Assembly: GCF_007860175.1 (NCBI RefSeq)
Contig: NZ_SJPX01000002.1
Coordinates: forward strand, 1,364,001-1,428,000
Direction: 5' to 3'
From: Rubripirellula reticaptiva
GTDB lineage: Bacteria > Planctomycetota > Planctomycetia > Pirellulales > Pirellulaceae
DNA length: 64,000 nucleotides
Positions 44,461 to 52,972 of this stretch are shown piece by piece. Both the position numbers and the translations under genes were made by a program. Under the pieces are notes generated by a model. It had not been told where the DNA came from and made no database searches. It saw only the letters and a list, made by a program, of their open reading frames with translations. The first letter of the stretch is position 1; every line of letters starts with the position of its first letter.

Positions 44461-45462
44461 TCAGGATTCGATTTCGATTGATCGCGGTTGGTGTTTCGGT
44501 TTCGTTTTTGCGATCACGTCGACATCCGCGGGCAAGTTGTCTGTAAAGCGTTCCAGATCGCCGGCGGATTCGAACCAAGCGAAAACCCCCGGCCCCCAAC
44601 TGCTTTGCCCAACGCCGTGACCGCCACGACCGATCGTTTCATCGATTAAGCGTGCCACGTCTTCACCGTGATACGGCCCGCCTTGCACGCTCGCGAAAAA
44701 CATTCCGCTGGCGTAGTTGTACCGCTGCACGCTGCTTGCAAACGTGGCAAAGTCGGCCGCTCTGGCCGCTGGCAATATCTCGTGATCCAAAATGTGGATC
44801 AGATTCGACTTCGCTTCAGCAGTGGCCAACTTCAAAGCCGAAAACTGTTCAATCTCGGTGTCGCCACTAATCGTCGTTGCCTCCGCTTTGGGACGCATGA
44901 CGATCACCCGCCACGACTCAGGCAATTCAATCCGATGATTGAGCGGATTCAGGTCCGTCGGCGAATCAGCCCGTTCATCGATCAATCCGCCGGCATAGTA
45001 ACCATGCACACCGATGGCTGAACGTTTCCCCCTGCCCGCAATCTCAACGGCCAGCGTTTCCGCAGCAATGTCGACATCAAAAAATGCGCAGATCGATTCC
45101 GCGATCGCCATCGACAACTGAGTACCGCTACCGAGCCCGCAATGCGACGGTGGTGCTGCGACCAGGTTGATTTGGCAAGCCGGCAGTCCATCCCAACCAA
45201 CGTGATGGCAAAGCCGTGTCACAATTTTGGTGGCTCGCCCGATGATCGAATCATCGGCAACAAACGCGGCATTTGGACGAACCACAATTTCGGTTGCCGG
45301 TTGGTCCACCATCACACCGACGCCGCCAAACGGAGCAGCGGTGTCCAGCAACCCAAAATGCAATCGAGCTCCCGTGGTCACACGCACCGTTCGTTCACCT
45401 GGAATTGGTGCTCTGGAATGGGTGTTACTGGAATGGGTGTTACTGGTCGGCGAGTCGTTCAT
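44461..45462 (-). CDS. Beta-ribofuranosylaminobenzene 5'-phosphate synthase (methanopterin biosynthesis)
   Basis: A 333-residue GHMP-superfamily protein like beta-RFAP synthases: TTGARLHFGLLD near residue 20, GGVGVMVD, APPSHCGLGSGTQLS (the Gly-rich GHMP loop), and GRGGHGVGQSSWGPGVFAW near the end. The enzyme joins p-aminobenzoate to PRPP with loss of CO2, the first committed step to H4MPT. In bacteria, H4MPT serves C1 oxidation, and planctomycetes are known to carry these genes. The ATG at 45462 is preferred to 45495; the start overlaps the DUF447 stop by 23 bases. A 15-bp tandem repeat lies in its 5' end. Confidence 0.88.
   Translation of the reverse strand: MNDSPTSNTHSSNTHSRAPIPGERTVRVTTGARLHFGLLDTAAPFGGVGVMVDQPATEIVVRPNAAFVADDSIIGRATKIVTRLCHHVGWDGLPACQINLVAAPPSHCGLGSGTQLSMAIAESICAFFDVDIAAETLAVEIAGRGKRSAIGVHGYYAGGLIDERADSPTDLNPLNHRIELPESWRVIVMRPKAEATTISGDTEIEQFSALKLATAEAKSNLIHILDHEILPAARAADFATFASSVQRYNYASGMFFASVQGGPYHGEDVARLIDETIGRGGHGVGQSSWGPGVFAWFESAGDLERFTDNLPADVDVIAKTKPKHQPRSIEIES
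45401..45446. repeat. Tandem 15-bp repeat in the 5' end of the beta-RFAP synthase gene
   Basis: Two exact copies of GGAATGGGTGTTACT (45415-45429 and 45430-45444, plus strand) follow a degenerate 14-base copy. On the coding strand they give the SNTHS-type repeat at the N-terminus of the protein, in a region likely disordered. Length changes here would not break the frame. Confidence 0.75.
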
Positions 45463-46069
45463 CAATGATCCTGCGAAGCATTTTGAAGGCATCATGTTCA
45501 GCAGAACCAGCGGTTTTGTCGATCAGTGGTGTCAGACGTTTGATCTCGTCGTGAATCGCGTCGGCCGAAATCAGATGCGTTCGCGTCGCCAAAATTGCAG
45601 TTTCCAACACCGCGTGCTTGGCGCGATTGAACCCAAAGAATGGACGAACCATCTTGGACCGAACCACTCTGCAATGCATCTCGGACCGAACTTCGTCATG
45701 CTCGATCGATTCAATCTCGACCGCGAACCAGCGATGACAATCGATCAGCGGCCACCAATCGGTGCCCTCGATCTGGCGAACGAGTCCCGCAACATCGACG
45801 TCATCGATCTGGCCTACGGCCGCACGAGCGATCAGCATGGCGTCGTCGGTGACGTGAATGACCGCACACTTGGACTGTTTCAAATTACTGAACGTGCGCG
45901 ACGACACGAACGGGCGCAGCGTAAAGGTCACCCCCATGCCACTTGGTTCAGTAAGGTCACCATGAACGATCGGCCCCATCGGCGCAAGATTGACTCGGCC
46001 CGATGCATCGATCGACGAAACGAGAGACTCTAGAATCAAGACTTCACCCTTTCTCGGGAAGAGTCGCAT
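45440..46069 (-). CDS. DUF447 protein, probable methanopterin biosynthesis factor
   Basis: A 209-residue DUF447-family protein: VLILESLVSSIDASGRVNLAPMGP opens the domain, then TFTLRPFVSSRTFSNL and later RPFFGFNRAKHAVLETAILATR, a motif strong in this family. The fold resembles FMN-binding split barrels. Its genes cluster with beta-RFAP synthase in methanogens, methylotrophs and planctomycetes, which points to methanopterin synthesis, but the reaction is unknown. The ATG at 46069 (alternative 46093) overlaps the pabA-like gene by 26 bases. Confidence 0.82.
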   Translation of the reverse strand: MRLFPRKGEVLILESLVSSIDASGRVNLAPMGPIVHGDLTEPSGMGVTFTLRPFVSSRTFSNLKQSKCAVIHVTDDAMLIARAAVGQIDDVDVAGLVRQIEGTDWWPLIDCHRWFAVEIESIEHDEVRSEMHCRVVRSKMVRPFFGFNRAKHAVLETAILATRTHLISADAIHDEIKRLTPLIDKTAGSAEHDAFKMLRRIIDERLADQ

Positions 46070-46691
46070 TTGGCTGCGATCGAGAAAACGCATTGAGTGA
46101 ATCCGCCGCGCTGTCGCCAGCGCATTGACGAGCAATTGCAATGAAGTTTTCGATGATCTTTGCGCCGTAATCTGACAGCACCGATTCGGGATGAAATTGC
46201 ACGCCATGGATCGGTCGAGTTCTATGCCGCACGCCCATGATGACTCCATCGTCCGTCGATGCGGTCACGATCAATTCACGGGGAACATGATCCGGATCGA
46301 TCGCAAGTGAGTGATACCGGGCAACTCGCATCGGTGACGGACAATCGGCATAAACGCCAAGTCCGTCGTGCTGGATCAAACTGCTGACGCCGTGCATTGG
46401 TCCACAACGATGGATCACGCCACCGAATGCGGCGCCGATCGATTGATGGCCCAAGCAGACACCTAGAATCGGAATCTCGGGCGACAGTTCACGCAGTACC
46501 TCAATCGAACAACCTGCCTCTTCGGGGCGCCGCGGGCCCGGCGACAACACCACTGCGTCGGGTGACAGTTCGTTACATCCGCGTACATCGATCTGGTCGC
46601 TTCGAACGACAATTGTTTCGCATCCAGCCCGACGAAAGTATCGGGCCAGGTTGTGAACGAAGGAATCGTAATTGTCGAGAAGTAGGATCAA
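46044..46691 (-). CDS. Aminodeoxychorismate/anthranilate synthase glutaminase subunit
   Basis: A 215-residue class I glutamine amidotransferase of the PabA/TrpG kind: LLLDNYDSFVHNLARYF, LSPGPRRPEEAG, catalytic Cys in GVCLGHQSIG, and the His-Glu dyad in GVQFHPESVLS. It supplies ammonia to a chorismate-using partner not in the window. Because it overlaps the methanopterin genes DUF447 and beta-RFAP synthase, its product is probably p-aminobenzoate, the precursor the latter uses; folate or tryptophan use cannot be ruled out. It begins at TTG 46691, five bases after the ExbD stop, with no better start upstream. Confidence 0.9.
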   Translation of the reverse strand: MILLLDNYDSFVHNLARYFRRAGCETIVVRSDQIDVRGCNELSPDAVVLSPGPRRPEEAGCSIEVLRELSPEIPILGVCLGHQSIGAAFGGVIHRCGPMHGVSSLIQHDGLGVYADCPSPMRVARYHSLAIDPDHVPRELIVTASTDDGVIMGVRHRTRPIHGVQFHPESVLSDYGAKIIENFIAIARQCAGDSAADSLNAFSRSQPNATLPEKG

Positions 46692-46696
46692 GGAAC

Positions 46697-47167
46697 TTAC
46701 CGGCGTGGTTTTGCAAACTTGATCTTTTCGATCAGCTTCACCACTTGGTCACCGTCTTTGTAACCGCTGACTGCGGTAATCGCGCGGATCACGTATTCGT
46801 ATCGCAGGTTGTAATCGGTGTCAATTTCCAGTTCGGGACCTTCGTCACCGGCGACGGGTGCGTTGCCGCCCACCATCGAAACAACGTTGCCGCGAAGTTT
46901 GTCAAAATCGGTTCCTAGATCAATTTCATTCATCGACATGCCGGTCAATTGACCTTCCTCATTAGCTCGCAATCGCAGTTTCAACGGCAAGTCCGTCGGG
47001 TCCGACGCAGCACCACCAGCCAATGGCATCCGAACGCTGAAATCACCTTCCATCTCAACAATTTTGAACGTCATCACAAAGAAGATCAGCAGCAGAAAGA
47101 CAATGTCGATCATGCTGGTCATGTCCAGTCCGTTCTTTTCGGCGTCTTTTTGATTTCGAATTTTCAT
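46697..47167 (-). CDS. ExbD/TolR-family biopolymer transport protein (second copy)
   Basis: A 156-residue protein with one N-terminal membrane segment (IVFLLLIFFVMTFKIVE) preceded by DMTSMIDIVF, the Asp-containing motif that carries protons in ExbD/TolR, and a periplasmic C-terminal domain of about 110 residues. It forms the stator with the ExbB upstream. The ATG overlaps the first ExbD stop by four bases. Its periplasmic part has a 30-residue Gly/acidic insertion (NAPVAGDEGPELEID) not present in the first copy. Confidence 0.88.
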   Translation of the reverse strand: MKIRNQKDAEKNGLDMTSMIDIVFLLLIFFVMTFKIVEMEGDFSVRMPLAGGAASDPTDLPLKLRLRANEEGQLTGMSMNEIDLGTDFDKLRGNVVSMVGGNAPVAGDEGPELEIDTDYNLRYEYVIRAITAVSGYKDGDQVVKLIEKIKFAKPRR

Positions 47168-47601
47168 GAACGATCCTCCTTCACACGAAGCGCAAAGTTT
47201 TCGAGCTTCTGTTCTTGGGCGACACGAATGATCTCCTGCACGTCACCAGCGGCGGTGTCCTTGTGCGCTCGGATGATGACGTTGGCGTCATTCACCGATT
47301 TACCTTCGGCTCGAATCACCGATATTTCACGGCTTAGCCCAATCCGAAGTGTTTCTGCGGTGTAGTCGTCACCGCCCAAGATGATCTCGCCATCTTTGGC
47401 TACATGCAGCACGATCGGAAACTCAATCGCGACTTCCGGCGGCTTGACCAATTGGCTACTTGGCAACTTGACGCGATCATTCGATTCGGTTTGCGCAAAG
47501 TTGATCAGGACCATAAAAAAGGCGATCAACTGGAACGTCATATCGATCATCGGCGTCAGGTCGCCTTCGGCCAAATCGACTTTGTTGTTTTTTACGCGCA
47601 T
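47164..47601 (-). CDS. ExbD/TolR-family biopolymer transport protein (first copy)
   Basis: A 145-residue ExbD-like protein: LTPMIDMTFQLIAFFMVLINFAQ carries the proton-conducting Asp and the single membrane segment; the periplasmic domain (IVLHVAKDGEIILGG, NVIIRAHKDTAAGDVQEIIRVA) matches ExbD/TolR. It follows the ExbB gene by 11 bases and overlaps the next ExbD gene by four bases, so both copies are made together and may form a heterodimer. Confidence 0.9.
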   Translation of the reverse strand: MRVKNNKVDLAEGDLTPMIDMTFQLIAFFMVLINFAQTESNDRVKLPSSQLVKPPEVAIEFPIVLHVAKDGEIILGGDDYTAETLRIGLSREISVIRAEGKSVNDANVIIRAHKDTAAGDVQEIIRVAQEQKLENFALRVKEDRS

Positions 47602-47612
47602 CGAATCAGTTC

Positions 47613-48491
47613 CTACTTCTTAACCGCTTGAGGTTGAACGTCTTCGAAACGGCTCATCAAGTTTTCGCTAGTCACGCCGACTTCTAACAGCAAACGCGAG
47701 ACTCGGTTACGCAAAATGTTGTAAGCCGCGATCGCCGGAATCGCGACCGCCAAGCCGACCAGCGTCGTAAACAACGCCGTCGAAATACCTGCGGCCAAAT
47801 CCGATGGCTTGGGAGTGGATCCGCCCAACGCGATCACTTGGAACGATGAAATCATCCCCTGAACCGTTCCGAACAGACCGATCATGGGACTAAGGTTGCC
47901 GATCAACGCCATGTAACTGAGGCGGTGTTCCAGCTTCATGCTTTCTTCTTCGCCGACTTCCTGCATTCCTTCGAGCGCCTTGTTGTAGCCGCGGCTTAGT
48001 TTTGCCAAGCCAGCCGACAAGACTTGCCCAAGCACCGACTCGTCAGTTCGGGCCATGTCATAGGCGCCTTGGAAGTCTTTTTCGTTCAGCCGAGCCTCGA
48101 AATTATCGACCAACTCTTGCGGACAAAGTGTATCGCGTCGGGCGGCCAACATGTTCATCACAAACAAGGACACCAAAGTGATCGAAAGGGCTAAGAAGAT
48201 CAGCACGTAGCCGAGTCCAAGTGAGTCATAGGTCCACTTCAACAAGTTCTGGCTACCCTTGGGAGCCGGCGTGTCTGCTTGGTTTTCGTTTCCACCGTCT
48301 GCGGCCGGTGGCTCCGGCTCGGCAGCGACGTCGTCGGCAAATTCGCCTGCGGCGTCTCCGAATTCGGCAGCGGCATCATCTTGAGCGCTGGCAGTGATTG
48401 CCAGAGAAGACGAAGAAATGAACACGATCATGAAAACGATCGAACGAAGAAGACTGGACATGCCAGTTAGCGAACCGCAGGAGACGGACAT
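47613..48491 (-). CDS. MotA/TolQ/ExbB proton-channel protein with signal peptide
   Basis: A 292-residue protein. The N-terminus has a signal peptide (LRSIVFMIVFISSSSLAITASA) and an acidic, Ala/Glu-rich linker, then three membrane segments of the ExbB/TolQ core: VLIFLALSITLVSLFVMNML, LIGNLSPMIGLFGTVQGMISSF with the family's GLFGTV motif, and FTTLVGLAVAIPAIAAYNIL. It forms the proton channel driven by the two ExbD proteins. The signal peptide in front of the channel is common in planctomycetes and means the N-terminus is periplasmic. Start ATG 48491 has GGAG upstream; ATG 48461 is possible. Confidence 0.88.
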   Translation of the reverse strand: MSVSCGSLTGMSSLLRSIVFMIVFISSSSLAITASAQDDAAAEFGDAAGEFADDVAAEPEPPAADGGNENQADTPAPKGSQNLLKWTYDSLGLGYVLIFLALSITLVSLFVMNMLAARRDTLCPQELVDNFEARLNEKDFQGAYDMARTDESVLGQVLSAGLAKLSRGYNKALEGMQEVGEEESMKLEHRLSYMALIGNLSPMIGLFGTVQGMISSFQVIALGGSTPKPSDLAAGISTALFTTLVGLAVAIPAIAAYNILRNRVSRLLLEVGVTSENLMSRFEDVQPQAVKK

Positions 48492-48608
48492 CAAAGAGGC
48501 TCTCCGAGTCAAAGCTTGAGTGAGAAAAGGTAGTTTGAATTTGGATGGGGAGTTTACGAAACGACGGCAAAACCATTGTCTCCATCATAGTCTAGCGATT
48601 TCGTGCGA

Positions 48609-49640
48609 CTACAAAGCACCGGGGTAGCGTTGTTGCAGTTCTTGGCGTGCTTCGGCCGCTCGATCGGGTTTCCCGAGTTTGGGCCACAGTTCGACAAGCT
48701 TTAGCAACGCTTGCGCATGTGCATCTGGCAAACGCGAAAACATCAAATGAGTGTGCAAGTAGGCCAATACGGCTCCTTCAAAGTCGCCAGATGCTTCGTA
48801 ACTAGCACCTTGCGCATTGTAAATCCGAGCGGCCATTTCAATGTCGGTAGGATTCAATTCAGCAATCAGCGAATTGACTAGCTCGAGACCTTCGGTCGCC
48901 TTACCGGTTTGAGCTAGCGCGACGGCTTTGCCAGCTTTAGCAAGCGATTGAGTGCGAATCGTCTGCGGTGTTTGCGCCTTGACGTTGATGACTTTGTCAA
49001 ACAGCGAGATCGCCGCATCGCTTTCTTTTTGCGAGACAGAAACCATCCCCTGCAGATAAACCGATTCGATCTTGGTGTCCGCCGAAGCTGAACTGTCAAG
49101 CAGTTTGTAGTACTTCAGCGCATCGGCCGGTTTGTTCAGTGCCAGCGCCAAATCGCCCAGGATCTTCGCGGCGTCAAACAAGTGCCATGAATCGCGGTAC
49201 TTTCCGATGAAGCCAAGTACCGCCGATGCGGCAGCTTCCTTAGGACCGCGTCCCGACAAGGCCAGTTTGCTTTGCGAAAGAACGGTGTAGTAAGCGTAGT
49301 CGGCTTCGATGACAGCGCGTTTGATTTCTTTCGTGTCGACCTTTTTCAACTCTTCGAGCGCCTGCTCGTATTGATCGTCGATCACAAACTCGCGAGCCTT
49401 GGTCAACGAACCTGGGTCGCCTTCGTAGAGTATTTTTTCGATGTCCGCCGACAAGAAATTTTGAACGCCATCGCTGCGTTTTACTTGAACACCTTTGGCA
49501 CTGGTCTGGGCAACTGCGCCGGTGACGCTCTTACCCGACTTGTCGTACAGCCGATCGTTCTGGGCCTGGACAGGCGACGCAAACGCAAGCGTCACAGTAA
49601 CGACAATGACGATGCAAATGAGTTTTGAAAAGTGGTTCAT
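48609..49640 (-). CDS. Exported TPR-repeat protein
   Basis: A 343-residue protein with a signal peptide (KLICIVIVVTVTLAFASPVQAQ). After a short SH3-like start (RLYDKSGKSVTGAVAQ), the rest is alpha-helical with several degenerate TPR units (EQALEELKKVDT, PADALKYYKLLDS, GDFEGAVLAYLHTHLMF). It lies between the large TPR protein gene and the Exb genes on the same strand. Its role is unknown; position suggests that it presents a substrate to the Exb stator or links it to the outer envelope. Confidence 0.75.
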   Translation of the reverse strand: MNHFSKLICIVIVVTVTLAFASPVQAQNDRLYDKSGKSVTGAVAQTSAKGVQVKRSDGVQNFLSADIEKILYEGDPGSLTKAREFVIDDQYEQALEELKKVDTKEIKRAVIEADYAYYTVLSQSKLALSGRGPKEAAASAVLGFIGKYRDSWHLFDAAKILGDLALALNKPADALKYYKLLDSSASADTKIESVYLQGMVSVSQKESDAAISLFDKVINVKAQTPQTIRTQSLAKAGKAVALAQTGKATEGLELVNSLIAELNPTDIEMAARIYNAQGASYEASGDFEGAVLAYLHTHLMFSRLPDAHAQALLKLVELWPKLGKPDRAAEARQELQQRYPGAL

Positions 49641-49718
49641 GAAAAGCGACCAAGGGTCGAGAACGAGTTGAGGGTAAAAATGCGACGGCCGCTGGCGTAG
49701 CCAACCAAGCCGCCAAGC

Positions 49719-52700
49719 TTAACCAGCCGGCAGAGCGGGTTTTGGCAATGCTGGAAGCCCGTCGGGTTTTTGGCCCAGTTCTTTCTGGATCAGTTTCAAC
49801 AGTTGATCAAATTTCCGATGCTGGGCTGGCCCGCCCAACGTCGGGAATAACGCAGCAACTTGCGTGATGTCACCAGCCGATTTTGAAATCAACGCTTCCT
49901 CTTTGGTCGTTTTGCCCCACAGATATCGGCATAAAGCGACGTGGTAGCGAGCGTCAAAAAAGGTGTCGCGAAACTTAGGATTTCCGCTGGTCAACTGACT
50001 GATCTTGCCCCAACCCCAAATCACGTTTTTTCGATTTTCGTCTGGCTTGGCACCATTGAGAGCGGCCTTGAAGGAGCTGCTGGCAAAATTGGGCGGCAAG
50101 ATTGCGCCCCATTGCTCGTACGCGGTGGCGGCTTCGATTTGCGCGTTCAGCATATTGGGGTTCTTGCGAAGCACAGGCTCGAGCGTGTCGATGGCCTTCT
50201 TGTATTCGCCGAGCAAGCGTTGGGCACGGCCGAGTTGATAGTCGACCGTCAAAGGAGTTTCGGACGACTTCTCTTTCAAGCGTCCGAAAGTTTCAATCGC
50301 TGTCCCCAACAAGTCAGCTGCCTGCCCAACCGCCTTTGTTTCACCTGGCTGCATAGACGCTTCGGCAAGCTCCATTACCGTTTGGCCGATCCACTGCAAC
50401 GTGGCAGTGTCGTCGGTGGTGGTCGAGATGCGTTGCAAGAAGACGCGAAACGCGCCGATTAGTTTCGTTTTCTGGGCCGGATCGGCCGTATCAAGCTGCT
50501 CGCGAATGTCGCGTGCCATTCGCAAGTAAATGCCACTGATCCGCTGGGCCGCATCGTCGCCGGTGACACTGCCACGAAGTTTATCCATCACTTCGTTGGC
50601 CTTGCTGACCAGCGATTCGGTATCGCTGCCCGGCGCAGTCATTTTTTGAACCAACAGACTGAGCTCGGTGCTGTACAAGTCGCTCGCAAACGTCTCGTCC
50701 GATTTGCCCAAGGTATCCGCCAGTTTTGCTGGACCGTACTTGGTGCTGCGAAGCGTTTTGTCGGCTTGTTCGATATTGTCGCTTCGCAGATAGACCTTAG
50801 TCAGAATCAGCGCCGCCTTCATGGCTTCTTCGTCGGCCAAGTTTCCCTGGATCGAATCCAGCCCGGAACGCAGTTCCTTTTCAGCGTCGCCCATCAACTT
50901 GGTCGCCTCGGCATCCTCGCCGGCCGCACGAGCCTCTGCAGATGCTTGATACAGAAACAAACCAAGCTTCCGCTGCATCAGAGAACGCGTCGGGCTCTCG
51001 GACATCTTTTCGATGATCGCCCGAGCTTTGTCCCATTGATTTTCTTGCAACGATAACTCGACCACCAAACGTTGAAAGACGGGGGTTTCCGAGTGAGTCG
51101 CCCAGTTCATTTCCGCAAACGCAGCCAAATCCTTGACCTCGGAAATCAGACGCTGGTTTGACAAATCCGAAACCAACAGGGTCTGCAACGAATTGCGAGC
51201 GATCAACGCGCCCTTCATCCCCATATCCGTACCAGGCGAGTTTTTGGCCAAGAAAGTGCCGACAACCGCCGCGTCGCGGTAACGCGAGTCCTGGTACAGC
51301 ATGAAGGCGAGCAGTTGGCGTCCATTGTTCGCGACTTCGCCGTCCGAATTGGCGCCAATCATTGCTAGACCACGCGACAAAATCCGAATCGCGACGCCGC
51401 GAGACTCGACGATTTTTTGGTCAAGTTCTTTTTGCTTTGTCGCGTCATTGTCTTTTTTAGCCGTCGCCAACATCGCCGAGTAATTTTCGGCCGCCTGATA
51501 AAGTTCGATCGCTTTGGCGTAAGCATCATCCAGGCTGGTCGGGTCTTCGGCGGTGGGCAATTCAGCGACCTTGCCAGATTCCGATTCGACGCCCAGCCCC
51601 TTCAACAACTCATTGGCTTCGGCGACATGATCACCGTCAACCTTGCTAGCTTTGATCAGCAATTGGCGTCCTTCGGATTCAGAACGTTTTAAGTCCGCCG
51701 GTTTTTGATTTTCCTTGTCAGTCGATTTTTGCAAATACGCTTTGGCCAAATCCACTTGCAACTGCATCACGACGGGCGAGCGTCGTTCGTTGGGGCGAAC
51801 CGTGTCGATCATTCCTTGGCCGCGATCGATCGCAGGCTGGTATTTCGGCGGCTTTTCGGCCAAGGACAATCGAATCAATCCGCTGGTCGCCTTGAACTTG
51901 GCGTCACGCAAATCTTCGACATCGGGCGTTTCTAACATTCGAATGAAGCTGTCCATCGCCGCGTCATTTTGGCCAAGCTCTTCTTGCACCAGGCCGCGAC
52001 TCATCAAGGCGACGGCACCGGGTGGAAAGTGCGTGTACTTCTCGCTCAAGTCCGTAAAGAAGCCGAGTGCTTCGTCCAATTGCGTTTTGCCGGCCTTGGC
52101 TGGATCCTTGTACGTTTTGGCTGCTTGCAGGCGAGCTTCGCCTGCCATCGTGAGGGCCTGCAGGTACTCGCCACGGGATTGATCACGCTCGGCAGCTTTT
52201 TCAGGATTCGCTTTTGCGTCGATCTTGGCCCCCTGCATCTCTGTCAATTTTGCTTTCAGAGTCGCAACGATCTCGTCGAAAGTTTTCCCGGCGGCGGAAT
52301 AGTGCCCAAGAGCAGCTTTCCGGGCGGCATCGTCGGGCTTCACTCCTAATGCTTGAGCGCCGCGAAACATCTGCAGCGTGCCTAACATCAAACGAGCTTC
52401 GGCTTGTCGCGGATTTGAGCCGCCCTTCAGGAATTCATCCAGCGAAGTGGTCGCTTCCTTCAAGAAATCGTCACGTGCCGCGGCGCTTCGAGAGACTCGA
52501 GCCGCGTCGACGTAGGTCTGTGCCTTTTCGAGCAATACTGCTTTTTTGAATTCACCGTCTACACCCGCATACTTGTCCAGCCGATCCAAGTACAAGATGG
52601 CGGTGTCGAAGTACTTGGCCGCACGCAGCCGAGCCAAAAAGTCTTCCGCAGGCTCAGCGGCTGCGACAATGGCCATCCCAGATGAAGTTCCTGGCAGGAC

Positions 52701-52817
52701 CGAAGGTAAGCCGCCCGCAAAAAAACAGGCTCCCGACACCAGAGTGATCACCCGAATTGAACCGCGGGCGTTGGGACCGTTGGCTTGAATGCGTCGAGCG
52801 ATACGTCGGAAGAGCAT
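49719..52817 (-). CDS. Large exported TPR-repeat protein
   Basis: A 1032-residue protein starting at ATG 52817; the frame is open to 52901. The N-terminus has a basic region and a hydrophobic signal or anchor (IRVITLVSGACFFAGGLPSVLPG). The rest is almost all alpha-helical TPR-type repeats (FDTAILYLDRLDKYAG, GAVALMSRGLVQEELGQNDAAMDSFIRML, DKARAIIEKMSE, YKKAIDTLEPVLRKNP), broken by lower-complexity stretches. No enzymatic motif is seen. First gene of the leftward run that includes the smaller TPR protein and the Exb set, it probably makes the scaffold of an energised envelope complex. Confidence 0.75.
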   Translation of the reverse strand: MLFRRIARRIQANGPNARGSIRVITLVSGACFFAGGLPSVLPGTSSGMAIVAAAEPAEDFLARLRAAKYFDTAILYLDRLDKYAGVDGEFKKAVLLEKAQTYVDAARVSRSAAARDDFLKEATTSLDEFLKGGSNPRQAEARLMLGTLQMFRGAQALGVKPDDAARKAALGHYSAAGKTFDEIVATLKAKLTEMQGAKIDAKANPEKAAERDQSRGEYLQALTMAGEARLQAAKTYKDPAKAGKTQLDEALGFFTDLSEKYTHFPPGAVALMSRGLVQEELGQNDAAMDSFIRMLETPDVEDLRDAKFKATSGLIRLSLAEKPPKYQPAIDRGQGMIDTVRPNERRSPVVMQLQVDLAKAYLQKSTDKENQKPADLKRSESEGRQLLIKASKVDGDHVAEANELLKGLGVESESGKVAELPTAEDPTSLDDAYAKAIELYQAAENYSAMLATAKKDNDATKQKELDQKIVESRGVAIRILSRGLAMIGANSDGEVANNGRQLLAFMLYQDSRYRDAAVVGTFLAKNSPGTDMGMKGALIARNSLQTLLVSDLSNQRLISEVKDLAAFAEMNWATHSETPVFQRLVVELSLQENQWDKARAIIEKMSESPTRSLMQRKLGLFLYQASAEARAAGEDAEATKLMGDAEKELRSGLDSIQGNLADEEAMKAALILTKVYLRSDNIEQADKTLRSTKYGPAKLADTLGKSDETFASDLYSTELSLLVQKMTAPGSDTESLVSKANEVMDKLRGSVTGDDAAQRISGIYLRMARDIREQLDTADPAQKTKLIGAFRVFLQRISTTTDDTATLQWIGQTVMELAEASMQPGETKAVGQAADLLGTAIETFGRLKEKSSETPLTVDYQLGRAQRLLGEYKKAIDTLEPVLRKNPNMLNAQIEAATAYEQWGAILPPNFASSSFKAALNGAKPDENRKNVIWGWGKISQLTSGNPKFRDTFFDARYHVALCRYLWGKTTKEEALISKSAGDITQVAALFPTLGGPAQHRKFDQLLKLIQKELGQKPDGLPALPKPALPAG

Positions 52818-52972
52818 GGCTAGTCGTAGGTTCAGGACAGATGAGCGTGATGGCCAACTCTGGTTAAGTTGTAATAGTAACCAAGAACCGCCCATTATCA
52901 TTAGAGTAAGAGCCGCTCATCACGCCTTCAAGCATAGCCCTGGCACTTCAACCGGTCTGATTGGAAAATCTG

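Noticed and set aside
45227-46033. A 268-codon rightward frame over the beta-RFAP synthase and DUF447 genes
   Set aside because: Both opposite-strand products show strong family motifs; this is a shadow frame of codon bias.
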